A stretch of DNA of 64,000 nucleotides from Luteimonas_C sp035250245 (GCA_035250245.1 DATFFH010000088.1:62001-126000); one strand, 5' to 3'; positions 50,786 through 59,081 are shown, numbered from the stretch's first letter. Notes: a model not told the origin generated them from the sequence alone. Made by a program: numbers and translations.

Positions 50786-51018
50786 TCGCGCGGGTCGGTC
50801 GGTCAAATCCCGTCGATTCTAGCCCCTGGCCGTGACACCCTCGTATGCCATCGGCCATGGCGCGAAACGCCCTGTTCCGGTCAACCTCTGGCGCTCGCAT
50901 GCGTTACGCGGCAGTCTGGCCTCGCGTCCCCTACCGCGCCCGTCTTGCGTTCCGCTTGCTATCGGCACACGCATTTCGTACCGGAATCCGCCCCGATCCC
51001 CCGCTCAGGAGCGAAGCC

Positions 51019-51972
51019 ATGATCCACGACAGCATCCTCGACACCATCGGCCGCACCCCGGTCGTGCGCTTGCGGCGCATCGCGCCGGCGAACGTCGAAC
51101 TCTACGCCAAAGTCGAATCCTTTAATCCCGGCGGCTCGGTCAAGGACCGCCTCGCCATCGCCATCATCCTCGACGCCGAAGCCAAGGGCTTGCTGAAGCC
51201 CGGCGACACGGTGATCGAGGCCACGTCCGGCAACACCGGCGTCGCATTGGCGATGGTCTGCGCGGCGCGCGGCTACAAGTTCGTCGCGACCATGTCGGAA
51301 ACCTTCTCGATCGAACGCCGCAAGCTGATGCGCGCATACGGCGCGAAAGTGATTTTGACGCCCGCCGCCGAACGCGGCAGCGGCATGGTGCGCAGAGCCG
51401 AGGAATTGGCGAAGCAGCATGGCTGGTTCCTGGCGCGGCAATTCGAGAACCCGGCCAATCCCGCTTATCACCGGCAGACCACCGCTGCGGAAATCCTGCG
51501 CGATTTCGCCGGCCGCCGGCTCGATCATTTCGTCACCGGCTGGGGCACCGGCGGCACGCTCACCGGCGTGGGCGAAGTGCTCAAAGTCGCGCGTCCGGAA
51601 GTGAAGGTCACCGCTTGCGAACCGGCCGGCGCTTCGCTGCTGAGCGGCAAGGAATGGCAGCCGCACAAGATCCAGGGCTGGACACCGGATTTCGTGCCGG
51701 CGGTGCTCAATCGCGACGCCGCCGCGCAGATCCTGCCGATCGACGACGTACTGGCTCGCGACACCGCGCGACGCCTCGCCTCGGAAGAAGGCGTGTTCGT
51801 CGGCATCTCCGCCGGCGCCACTGTCGCGGCCGCGCTGGAAGTGGCGAAATCGGCGAAAGACGGCGACGTGATCTTGGCGATGCTGCCCGATACCGGCGAA
51901 CGGTATCTGTCGACCTTCCTGTTCGAAAGCGTCAACGAAGGCTCGGACGACGAGTGGCTGGCTTCGCTGTAG
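51019..51972 (+). CDS. cysK: Cysteine synthase A (O-acetylserine sulfhydrylase)
   Basis: The protein has 317 residues. ATG 51019 follows AGGAGCGAAGCC. The PLP lysine is Lys42 (GGSVKDRLA); the substrate loop TSGNTGVALA and phosphate-binding GTGGTLTGVGEVL are standard, and it ends in the usual ERYLSTFLF. It makes cysteine from O-acetylserine and sulfide. The 233-base gap to the RND adaptor contains no other gene. A long mosaic of repeats follows its stop. Confidence 0.96.
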   Translation: MIHDSILDTIGRTPVVRLRRIAPANVELYAKVESFNPGGSVKDRLAIAIILDAEAKGLLKPGDTVIEATSGNTGVALAMVCAARGYKFVATMSETFSIERRKLMRAYGAKVILTPAAERGSGMVRRAEELAKQHGWFLARQFENPANPAYHRQTTAAEILRDFAGRRLDHFVTGWGTGGTLTGVGEVLKVARPEVKVTACEPAGASLLSGKEWQPHKIQGWTPDFVPAVLNRDAAAQILPIDDVLARDTARRLASEEGVFVGISAGATVAAALEVAKSAKDGDVILAMLPDTGERYLSTFLFESVNEGSDDEWLASL

Positions 51973-51994
51973 TGTAACCCTGACCCACCGTGGC

Positions 51995-52360
51995 CTTTGT
52001 GGGAGCGGCTTCAGCCGCGAGCTCTTCGTAGGTGCGAATTCATTCGCACGCTTTTTGGCGAGAAAGAGCGTGCGAATGAATTCGCGCCTACGATTCACGG
52101 CAACGCGCGCAACCGCAGGATGGGTTGTGCGCAGCCAACGTGGGACGGAACCGCCGAAGGCGTTTCCGCCTTCGCACCCGCGCAAACGCAGCCATACGGC
52201 GGAATCCGCTACGCGGGTTCCGCCCTACGCGCTGCGGCTGGCTAATGATGTAGGGCGGGCCTTGGCTTTGTAGGAGCGGCTTCAGCCGCGAGCTTTTGCA
52301 CATACGAATTCGTTCGCACGCTCTTGCCGGAAAAACGTGCGAATGAATTCGCACCTACAA
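51995..52360. repeat. Mosaic of families A and E repeats between cysK and the adhesin gene
   Basis: In order: a half family-A arm (51995-52026), a family-E palindrome GTAGGTGCGAATTCATTCGC (52027-52092), a GC-rich segment with CGGCGGAATCCGC...GCGGGTTCCGCC (52185-52225), another half family-A arm (52265-52296) and a second family-E palindrome (52301-52360). No gene is visible here. The remaining gap to the adhesin start (52361-52484) holds its leader. Confidence 0.85.
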
Positions 52361-52484
52361 CTCCTCGCAACTCGCGCGATCCGGGTGTCTCGATCCCACT
52401 GACGCCTGCATGCTGGCCCCTTTTTTGGGCTTTTCCGTCTTCCTAGGCCACTGCCTCATGGCAGCCTCAGACGGAGCCGACCAG

Positions 52485-53882
52485 ATGAATACCCCGATTT
52501 CCTCAGCTGCCGCCCAGCCGGCTTTGCTTGCGCTGGCCCTGGTGGCGCTACTGTCCTTTGCGCCGGCCCACGCCGATCAGGTGTGCGACATCATCAACAA
52601 CGATCCGGACACCGAATTTCCGGCCGCCAGCACCGCAACCGGTTTCGCGGCCTTCTCGTGCGGTCAGCAGAATACGGCCTCCGGTGATTTCTCAACCGCT
52701 CTGGGCCGCTTCAACACGGTAAGCGGTCCGAATAGTGTCGGCGTGGGAATCGCCAATGTGGCTTCCGCTATCTATTCCACGGCCATCGGCTCGGAAAACA
52801 CCGCAAGCGGCATCAATTCCACCGCTATCGGATTTTTGAATACCGCTGTCGGTGGTGCTACTGCAGTTGGCAACGGAAACAACGCGACCCTGCTGAATGC
52901 TTCCGCCTATGGCAGCGGCAATAGGGCCGACGGTATCGATAGCACTGCCTTAGGCAGTCGCAACACCGCCACGGCTATCAGCAGCACAGCGATCGGAAAT
53001 CACAACCTTGCCCAAGGTTTCGCCAGCGCTGCCGTGGGTACTGGCAGCGTCGCCACTGGCAACAGTGGCACCGCCCTGGGCAGTTGGATCGACTTCAACG
53101 GCGACGGCGATATCACTCTGGACACGGATAGCGACAACGACGGCATCTTCGAAGCCAGCACCGAAACCACCCTCGCCTCCGGCCAGGAAGCCACCGCCAT
53201 CGGCGCGGCCGCCTGGGCCACCGGCGCACGCAGCAGCTCGCTGGGTTCCGGCGCCTTCGCTTTTGCCGACGACAGCGTCGCCCTTGGTAGCCGATCCCAG
53301 GCCGACCGCGCCAATACCGTCTCGATCGGTTCCTTCGGCAACGAACGACAGATCGTCAATGTAGCCGCCGGCACCGAGCTGACCGATGCGGTCAACGTGC
53401 AGCAACTGCAGGACACGTTGGCCACTGCCAACGCTTACACCGACACCGCCGTGGCCACCGGCGGCACCGCGGCGAATGCCTACACCGATAACCGCGAAGC
53501 TGCGATCCGTGGCGACATGGAAGCCGGCGATGCGCAGACGCTATCCGCCGCCAACGCCTACACGGACCAGAAATTCTCGCAGGTCGATTTCTCCGGCATC
53601 AACGACCGCTTCGACCGCATCGACCAGCGCTTCGGCCAGATGGGCGAGCGCATCGACCGCGGCAACGCATTGGGCGCGGCCATGGCGCAGATGAGCGCGA
53701 TCGCCGCCGGCGGCAACGGCCCGCGCGGGCGCGTAGCGGTCGGCGCCGGCTTCCATGGCGGCCGGCAGGCGCTTTCCGTCGGTTACGGCGTCCGCGTGGG
53801 CAGCCGCGGCGTGTTCACGCTCGGCGGCGCGTTCAGCGGGTCGGAACGGTCGGCCGGGATCGGGTTTGGGGCGGATCTGTAA
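52485..53882 (+). CDS. YadA-like trimeric autotransporter adhesin
   Basis: The protein has 465 residues. ATG 52485 follows GGAGCCGACCAG. The signal peptide (ALLALALVALLSFAPAHADQ) is followed by a head with many YadA repeats (for example STAIGSENTASGINSTAIG, ASAYGSGNRADGIDSTALG). An Asp-rich insertion (DFNGDGDITLDTDSDNDG, about 202-220) looks like calcium-binding loops. Neck text NVAAGTELTDAVNVQQL leads to a short coiled stalk and the C-terminal four-strand anchor (GNALGAAMAQMSAI...). It should form a trimer on the outer surface and bind host or biofilm surfaces. Family-E repeats flank it. Confidence 0.94.
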   Translation: MNTPISSAAAQPALLALALVALLSFAPAHADQVCDIINNDPDTEFPAASTATGFAAFSCGQQNTASGDFSTALGRFNTVSGPNSVGVGIANVASAIYSTAIGSENTASGINSTAIGFLNTAVGGATAVGNGNNATLLNASAYGSGNRADGIDSTALGSRNTATAISSTAIGNHNLAQGFASAAVGTGSVATGNSGTALGSWIDFNGDGDITLDTDSDNDGIFEASTETTLASGQEATAIGAAAWATGARSSSLGSGAFAFADDSVALGSRSQADRANTVSIGSFGNERQIVNVAAGTELTDAVNVQQLQDTLATANAYTDTAVATGGTAANAYTDNREAAIRGDMEAGDAQTLSAANAYTDQKFSQVDFSGINDRFDRIDQRFGQMGERIDRGNALGAAMAQMSAIAAGGNGPRGRVAVGAGFHGGRQALSVGYGVRVGSRGVFTLGGAFSGSERSAGIGFGADL

Positions 53883-53920
53883 CTTGCTGGCGCGATCAAA
53901 TGTCGCGACGCATGAAGTTA

Positions 53921-53983
53921 TGTAGGTGCGAATTCATTCGCACGCTCTTGCCGGAAAAAGCATGCGAATGAATTCGCACCTAC
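53921..53983. repeat. GTAGGTGCGAATTCATTCGC palindrome (family E)
   Basis: It matches the elements at 52027-52092 and 52301-52360, including the shared GCTCTTGCCGGAAAAA centre of the second. Confidence 0.9.
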
Positions 53984-54013
53984 GATCCGGCAGTTTTCGC
54001 GGCTGTGATAGGG

Positions 54014-54038
54014 CGATGGTGGGCCTAGGCCCACCCTA
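54014..54038. repeat. Compact family C palindrome at the serine hydrolase stop
   Basis: GATGGTGGGCCTAGGCCCACCCTAC is a compact dyad. Its CTA forms the TAG stop of the serine hydrolase on the minus strand. Confidence 0.85.
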
Positions 54039-55094
54039 CAGGAACAATTGCGCGATCTTGAGGGCGGTCTGGTACGGCTCCGGGTCGTTGCGGTTGGTCA
54101 GCACGACCACGGTCAGCCGGCGCTGCGGATAGCGCACGATCACGTTGCGGAAGCCGATGGTTTCGCCCGAATGCCACAGGGTTTCGCCGGTGATGCGCCA
54201 GCCGTAGCCGTATTCGATGGCCGGATCGTCGGTCTTGGTCCACGGCGTGGCGGCGAGCTTGCGCGATTGCGCGTCGAGCAAGCGATCGTCGTATTGCGCG
54301 GCGTCCCACTTGGCCAGATCGTCGATCGAGGAATAAATGCCGCCGTCGCCCAGCACCGCGCTGGTGGAACTCTGGTCGGTGCGCTGCCAGCGGCCATCGA
54401 CCAGGCTGTAGCCATAGGCGCGGTCGGCGACTTCGGAAACGCCTTTTTCATAGGCGACGGTACGGTCCATGCCCAAGGGTAGGAAGATCTTTTCGCGCAA
54501 GAAATCGGCATAGCGTTTGCCCGAAGCTTTTTCGACGATCAACGCCAGCAATGCGTAACCGCTATTGCTGTAGCGGTAATCCGAACCGGGCGCGAAATAG
54601 GTGCGGTCCTGGGTGGCGAGCAGATCGAGCACGCCGGCGTCGTGGATCTGCTCGGTCGCGTCTTCGGCCATCAGGTCTTCGTAGTCGACCACGCCCGAAG
54701 TGTGGGTGAGCAGATGCTTGATCGTGATCTTGTCCGTCGCCTTGGCCGGCAGCGCAGGCAGCCATTTGCGCACCGGATCGTCCAGGCCGAGCTTGCCGTC
54801 GCGCGCCAGCAGCAGGATCGCGGTCGCGGTGAATTGCTTGCTCACCGAAGCCAGCCGGTAGTTGGTTCGCGGCGCGGCCTGCGCGCCCGCTTCCAGATCG
54901 GCCAATCCGTAGCTGCGGCGAATGATGGGCGCGCCGTCGCGGATCACCAATACGGATGCGCCCGGACCTTGCCCGGCGTAGTCGCGCATCAGCGCATCGA
55001 CCGATTCTTCCACCGCATTTCCTCCCGTTGCGCAGCCCGCCGACAGCGCCAGTGCGCCGAGCAAGAACCAGGACCGCAATGCTTTCGGCACCAT
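54036..55094 (-). CDS. Lipoprotein serine hydrolase (beta-lactamase/PBP-like)
   Basis: The protein has 352 residues. Start 55094 (MVPKALRSWFLLGALALSAG) gives a lipobox with Cys21. The catalytic S-x-x-K is Ser83-Lys86 (ASVSKQFTA), the Y-x-N is in RYSNSGYALLALI, and the third motif is HSGETIGF. This is the class C beta-lactamase/PBP4*-like fold used by esterases, D-aminopeptidases and peptidoglycan-related enzymes. A role in beta-lactam resistance is not implied. It follows the L7/L12-like gene by two bases, so the two are probably one operon. Its stop codon lies in a family-C repeat. Confidence 0.92.
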   Translation of the reverse strand: MVPKALRSWFLLGALALSAGCATGGNAVEESVDALMRDYAGQGPGASVLVIRDGAPIIRRSYGLADLEAGAQAAPRTNYRLASVSKQFTATAILLLARDGKLGLDDPVRKWLPALPAKATDKITIKHLLTHTSGVVDYEDLMAEDATEQIHDAGVLDLLATQDRTYFAPGSDYRYSNSGYALLALIVEKASGKRYADFLREKIFLPLGMDRTVAYEKGVSEVADRAYGYSLVDGRWQRTDQSSTSAVLGDGGIYSSIDDLAKWDAAQYDDRLLDAQSRKLAATPWTKTDDPAIEYGYGWRITGETLWHSGETIGFRNVIVRYPQRRLTVVVLTNRNDPEPYQTALKIAQLFL

Positions 55095-55096
55095 GC

Positions 55097-55576
55097 TCAA
55101 GTACGCCCCGAGAACAGATACCAAAGCGCGAAGATCGCCGCCAAGGCGACCAGCCATAACCAACCGCGGCTGCCGCGGTCGCCTTCGACCACGGTCGGCA
55201 CCCGTTTCTGCGCCGACGCCATCGGTGCGGACGCATGCGCACCATGCCGATGCTTTTCCACCAGGTCTTTGGCGGTCTTCAGATCGAACTGCGGGTTGGC
55301 CTCGCGCAGACGCTTGATGGCATCGATCAGATCGCCGCGCGCGAGCGCTTCGGCGGCGTCTTGCGGAAAGGCGACGCCGGACGATGCGGACATGCGCTCC
55401 GCGGTCTGCTGGGCTTGGCCGCGGTCGATGCGCGCCGCATGCGCGTCGATCACCGCCTTGGCCCGCTTCAGATCCAGGCCGGTGGCATCGCGCAGGTGCT
55501 TGATCGCCTCGATCGTGCGGCCCTGACGCAGGGCCGCTATCGCCTCGGGCGGTATCCGGATCTCGCCTTGCGCCAC
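55097..55576 (-). CDS. Membrane-anchored protein with two ribosomal L7/L12-like modules
   Basis: The protein has 159 residues and starts at GTG 55576 with GGAGG 6 bases upstream. Two similar helical modules are seen: IPPEAIAALRQGRTIEAIKHLRDATGLDLKRAKAVIDAH (about 6-44) and FPQDAAEALARGDLIDAIKRLREAN...FDLKTAKDLVEKH (about 65-107). Each resembles the L7/L12 C-terminal fold (GLxLKxAKxxVE). A single C-terminal membrane helix (GWLWLVALAAIFALWYLF) anchors it with the modules in the cytoplasm. Such domains outside ribosomal L7/L12 are seen in some small proteins, but their role is unknown. Confidence 0.85.
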   Translation of the reverse strand: MAQGEIRIPPEAIAALRQGRTIEAIKHLRDATGLDLKRAKAVIDAHAARIDRGQAQQTAERMSASSGVAFPQDAAEALARGDLIDAIKRLREANPQFDLKTAKDLVEKHRHGAHASAPMASAQKRVPTVVEGDRGSRGWLWLVALAAIFALWYLFSGRT

Positions 55577-55629
55577 GCCGCGCCTCCATCGTGCTGGATC
55601 GAAAGCCCAGCATACCGGAGGCGCCTCGG

Positions 55630-56250
55630 TCAGCGCCGCCCCGTGCGGATGGGGGTCCCGCCCGATTGATCCGTCATGGCCGGTTTGCTGAAGCGCAGCC
55701 TTTGGTACCGCTCCAATTCGTTCTTGGGCAGGTTGCCGGCCTGGTACCTGTCCCACTTCTGCTTCTGCACGTAGCCGGCCAGGTCGACGATCGCGCAGCG
55801 GCTTCGCAGCGCCGCGGCATCGGCCGCCTCGCGTCCGATGAAATGCATGGTCGCGACCGTGTACACCGGCCGGGGCTCCGAGATCTCCGGCCTGGGCGCG
55901 AATTTCCATTGCGCCACGGCCGCGCCGGCGGCCCGGGCGAAGCCTTCCCAGAATCCGGGCACGGGTTCGCGGTCTCCGCCGGTGGAGCTGGCCCAGGCCT
56001 TGAGCAGGCTGAAGTCCGACGTCGAGCCGTCGGCCCGGATGGCGTAGCCGATGGCCACGCAGACGTTGTCGCCGCGCGCGGCGAATTCGGCCGGATAGCC
56101 GGGCGCCGCGAGCTTGGCGCCTTCGGCAAGTTTCCATTCTTTACGGATGCCGCCCTCGTCGACGATGTCGATGCGGTCCTTGGCGGCGGTGGAGCTCATG
56201 GAAGCCAATAAAGCAGTTGAAGCCAACCAAGCCGCGATCGATGCTTTCAT
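55630..56250 (-). CDS. Secreted TonB_C-like protein, paralog 1
   Basis: The protein has 206 residues. Start 56250 (MKASIAAWLASTALLASMSS) gives a signal peptide. The core (about 45-135) has the TonB C-terminal pattern: APGYPAEFAARGDNVCVAIGYAIRADGSTSDFSLLKAW, then an Ala-rich helix AGAAVAQWKFAPRP. Two cysteines (NVCVA; SRCAI) are kept in all three paralogs here and may pair. There is no membrane anchor like that of TonB itself. It probably binds an envelope partner. The other paralogs are at 57699-58337 and 58366-58980. Confidence 0.87.
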   Translation of the reverse strand: MKASIAAWLASTALLASMSSTAAKDRIDIVDEGGIRKEWKLAEGAKLAAPGYPAEFAARGDNVCVAIGYAIRADGSTSDFSLLKAWASSTGGDREPVPGFWEGFARAAGAAVAQWKFAPRPEISEPRPVYTVATMHFIGREAADAAALRSRCAIVDLAGYVQKQKWDRYQAGNLPKNELERYQRLRFSKPAMTDQSGGTPIRTGRR

Positions 56251-56368
56251 GCTGCCCCCCGCGCCAGAACTTACGGATCTAAGCTCCAACGATCGAGCCG
56301 GGCCATCAAGGGCCGCCCGCAGCATTTTGGATGTGGCCAATTCACGGCGACAAGGACGCGGCCGTTGT

Positions 56369-56520
56369 CCCTCTCCCATTTCGGGAGAGGGACAGGCGCG
56401 AAGCGCCAGGGAGAGGGTTCGGCTTTTGGCGGGGCACTAACAGCAAAAAGCGAAGCACGCTCGCTTCGCTCGCGCCCCCTCTCCTGCCCTACGGGCATCC
56501 TCTCCCACGAGGGGAGAGGA
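56369..56520. repeat. CCCTCTCCCATTTCGGGAGAGGG repeat (family D)
   Basis: The left hairpin CCTCTCCC/GGGAGAGG with GCGCGAAGCGCC is near-identical to 1484-1550. The right half (CCCCTCTCCTGCCCTACGGG...ACGAGGGGAGAGG) is a looser inverse, giving a long imperfect hairpin. Confidence 0.85.
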
Positions 56521-56554
56521 AAATGCGAGCAGAGTCACCTCATCTCGTGAAAAC

Positions 56555-56582
56555 AAAAACGCCGGCGCGAGGCCGGCGTTTT
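56555..56582 (-). terminator. Bidirectional terminator after fba
   Basis: AAAACGCCGGC/GCCGGCGTTTT pairs around GCGAG, with A-rich and T-rich flanks, so it can stop transcription in both directions. Confidence 0.92.
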
Positions 56583-56604
56583 CATCAGCAAGCGCAGAGG
56601 CTAA

Positions 56605-57615
56605 TCAAGCCGCCTTGCTCCACTTGCCCAGCGCCGCCAAACCGTTGTCCTTAGCACGCGCGTACACGGTCTGCTGCGCCTTGGCGACATTGTTCGCCAG
56701 ATCCTGCGACCACAGCTTCAGCGCGGCCGATTGCATGGCGCGGCCGTATGAGAACGACAACGGCCAAGGATTCGGACCCAGCCGGTTCATCGCGTCCAGG
56801 TGCGCGGTGGCCTCTTCGTCGCTCTGCCCGCCGGACAGGAACACGATGCCCGGCAGGATCGCCGGCACGGTCGACTTCAGGCACATCAGGGTCGATTCGG
56901 CCACCTCATCCACGGCAGCCTTCTCGCCGCTGTCCTTGCCCGGAATCACCATCGACGCCTTCAGGATGGTGCCCTCCAGCATCACGCTCTGCTGGTACAG
57001 CGCGTCGAACAGCGAACGCAGCACCACTTCGGTGACCTCGTAGCTGGTTTCGATGTCGTGGCTGCCGTCCATCAGCACTTCCGGCTCCACCATCGGCACC
57101 AGGCCCTGCTCCTGGCACAGCGCGGCGTAGCGCGCCAACGCATGCGAATTGGCTTCGATGCAGGTGCCCGAGGGGATGTCGTCGCCGATGTTGATCACCG
57201 CGCGCCACTTGGCGAAACGGGCGCCGAGCTTGTAGTACTCCTCCAGGCGCGCGCGCAGACCGTCCAGGCCTTCGGTCACCACTTCGCCGGGGAAGCCAGC
57301 CAGCGGGAACGGACCCTTGTCGACCTTGATGCCCGGGATGATCCCGTTCTCGGTCATGACTTTGGTGAACGGGACGCCGGCTTTGGTCGACTGGCGGATG
57401 GTCTCGTCGTACAGGATCGCGCCGCTGATGTATTCGCCCAGCTTGGGCGTGGTCAACAGCAATTCGCGATATGCGCGGCGGTTCTCTTCGGTGTTGTCGA
57501 TGCCCACGCCGGCGAAGCGCTTGGCGATGGTGTTGTTGGACTCATCGATGGCGATGATGCCCTTGCCCGCGGCGACCATGGCCTGGGCGGTTTCGGCAAG
57601 CTGTTCGATGCTCAT
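56605..57615 (-). CDS. Class I fructose-bisphosphate aldolase
   Basis: The protein has 336 residues. It has the eukaryote-like class I text: LAETAQAMVAAGKGIIAIDESNNTIAKRF, GIIPGIKVDKG, KWRAVINIG, VPMVEPEVLMDG, the Schiff-base lysine region EGTILKASMVIPGK, and GIVFLSGGQSDEEAT. It cleaves fructose-1,6-bisphosphate without a metal. The C-terminal region (LSFSYGRAMQSAALKLW) matches the family. It lies in a cluster with pyk and pgk and has its own promoter (TATAAT at 57642-57647). Confidence 0.96.
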   Translation of the reverse strand: MSIEQLAETAQAMVAAGKGIIAIDESNNTIAKRFAGVGIDNTEENRRAYRELLLTTPKLGEYISGAILYDETIRQSTKAGVPFTKVMTENGIIPGIKVDKGPFPLAGFPGEVVTEGLDGLRARLEEYYKLGARFAKWRAVINIGDDIPSGTCIEANSHALARYAALCQEQGLVPMVEPEVLMDGSHDIETSYEVTEVVLRSLFDALYQQSVMLEGTILKASMVIPGKDSGEKAAVDEVAESTLMCLKSTVPAILPGIVFLSGGQSDEEATAHLDAMNRLGPNPWPLSFSYGRAMQSAALKLWSQDLANNVAKAQQTVYARAKDNGLAALGKWSKAA

Positions 57616-57641
57616 GGGCTGGCTCGTCGTGGAAAACGGCC

Positions 57642-57647
57642 ATTATA
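57642..57647 (-). promoter_or_regulatory. -10 box (TATAAT) for fba
   Basis: A perfect TATAAT on the minus strand lies 26 bases before the fba ATG, giving a leader of about 20 bases. The DNA just upstream forms a GCCGCCCC/GGGGCGGC hairpin, so the -35 is not obvious. Confidence 0.6.
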
Positions 57648-57667
57648 GCCGCCCCAGCAGGGGCGGC
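57648..57667 (-). terminator. Hairpin between paralog 2 and fba
   Basis: GCCGCCCC/GGGGCGGC has an 8-bp stem and a loop of 4, with no T-run after it. It may slow read-through from the TonB_C-like genes into fba. Confidence 0.45.
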
Positions 57668-57698
57668 CGTCGTGAAAACGCTTGCGCTGCCGGGGCGG

Positions 57699-58337
57699 TT
57701 AAGGCGTGGGCGGGGGCGGCGCAGGCGGCGGATTCAGCTGCTGCATCTGCCGGACGGCCGCCGCCGCGGCCACGGCCTGTTGATGACGGTCTTGGAGACG
57801 CTTGAGCCGTTCCATCTCGTGCTTGTCCAGCCCGGCGAAGAAACGGTCGGCTTTCTGGCGTTGGATGAAATCGGCGAGATCGGAAATCGCGCAATGCCCC
57901 GCCAGTTCCTGGGGTTCGACGCCCTGTCGGCCCATGAAATGCAGGGTCGCCACGGTATAGGTCGTCTCGCTTACCGCCCCGGCCCGGGGCTGGAAGCGCC
58001 ATTCGGATAGAGCCGATGCGGCCGCCTGGCTGAATGCGTCCCAGTATCCGGATTCGGGCTCGCCGCCGCCGGATGCCGAGCTCCAAGCCTTGAGCAGGGT
58101 GAAGTCCGATGTGCTGCCGTCCGGACGCACCGCATAGCCCATCGCCACACAGACATTGTCGCCGCGCGCGGCCTGGCTGCCCGGGTAGCCGGGAGCCGCG
58201 AAGTTGGCGCCCGGCGCCGCCGTCCACCGATCCCGCAATCCGCCCTCATCGACGATGCGTACGCGTTCCGCCGCCGCCGCCGACCCGCAAACCGCGCACA
58301 GCGCCGCGGCCAATATCCATCTTTCAATCCTGTCCAT
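57699..58337 (-). CDS. Secreted TonB_C-like protein, paralog 2
   Basis: The protein has 212 residues. A signal peptide (ILAAALCAVCGSAAAAERV) precedes the TonB_C-like core (about 45-130: RGDNVCVAMGYAVRPDGSTS, ASALSEWRFQPRAG). The C-terminal third is charged, then ends in a Pro-rich tail (NPPPAPPPPTP). It is about half identical by eye to the other two paralogs and lies 28 bases from paralog 3, so the pair is likely one transcript. The function is unknown. Confidence 0.87.
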   Translation of the reverse strand: MDRIERWILAAALCAVCGSAAAAERVRIVDEGGLRDRWTAAPGANFAAPGYPGSQAARGDNVCVAMGYAVRPDGSTSDFTLLKAWSSASGGGEPESGYWDAFSQAAASALSEWRFQPRAGAVSETTYTVATLHFMGRQGVEPQELAGHCAISDLADFIQRQKADRFFAGLDKHEMERLKRLQDRHQQAVAAAAAVRQMQQLNPPPAPPPPTP

Positions 58338-58365
58338 GCCTTAAGTTCCTGATCGACGGGGGCGG

Positions 58366-58980
58366 TCAACGCGCGTTCGATTTGTTGAAGGGTGTCGAGG
58401 CTTGCGCAGCGGCGCGACTAGCGTCGTTCTGGGCGCGCCGCATGTTTTCCTGTTCCGCGCGCGTGCGGCTGTTGAGGAAGCGGCTGGACTTTTGCTCCTG
58501 CACCAGCGATGCGAGATCGGAGATGCCGCATTTGCTGCGCAATCCGGCCGGATCGGTGCCGTCCTTGCCCATGAAGGTCATGGTCGCGACCGTGTAGGTG
58601 GGTTGCGGCTTGCTCACTTCTGGGCGCGCCTTGAATTTCCACTGCGACAAAGCCTGCGCGCTGGCCTGGGAGAACGCATCCCAATAGCCGGGCACGGGTT
58701 CCTTGTCCTGCGCGGCGCTGTTCCAAGCTTTGACCACGCTGAAATCCGAGGTCGTCCCGTCGGGCTTGATCGAATAACCCATGGCAACGCAGACACTGTC
58801 GCCGCGTTCGGTGAACCCGCTCGGGTAACCCGGCGCCACCAGTTTGACGCCGTCGGCCAGCATCCACTCGTCGCGGATCCCACCTTCGTTGACGATCCTG
58901 ACCTTGTCCGCCGCCATGCCGGCGGCCGCATAAAACATCGTGAAAGCGGCCAGCGCCGCGACCTTCGTACGCACGTTCAT
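58366..58980 (-). CDS. Secreted TonB_C-like protein, paralog 3
   Basis: The protein has 204 residues. It starts MNVRTKVAALAAFTMFYAAAG (signal peptide), then the core RGDSVCVAMGYSIKPDGTTS and AQALSQWKFKARPE. The two conserved Cys (SVCVA; SKCGI) are present. The C-terminal tail is Ala/Arg/Gln-rich. GGAGG lies just before the ATG. It is first of the pair with paralog 2 and lies between pyk and fba. The function is unknown. Confidence 0.87.
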   Translation of the reverse strand: MNVRTKVAALAAFTMFYAAAGMAADKVRIVNEGGIRDEWMLADGVKLVAPGYPSGFTERGDSVCVAMGYSIKPDGTTSDFSVVKAWNSAAQDKEPVPGYWDAFSQASAQALSQWKFKARPEVSKPQPTYTVATMTFMGKDGTDPAGLRSKCGISDLASLVQEQKSSRFLNSRTRAEQENMRRAQNDASRAAAQASTPFNKSNAR

Positions 58981-59081
58981 GGGCCCTCCTCCCGGATCCG
59001 TAACAACCCCTTAAACGCCCAAGCGGATTCGCTGTCAAGAGCCTCGGGACGGATCGTAGGGCTTGGATCGTTCCGAACCCG

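Larger units (their letters stand above)
56251..56604. other. Gap between TonB_C-like paralog 1 and fba
   Basis: No gene was found. It holds the paralog leader, a family-D repeat (56369-56520) and the fba terminator (56555-56582). Confidence 0.75.

Noticed and set aside
51973..52484. Short frames in the cysK-adhesin gap as genes
   Set aside because: They run through palindromic repeats, in several frames, without ribosome sites or family resemblance.
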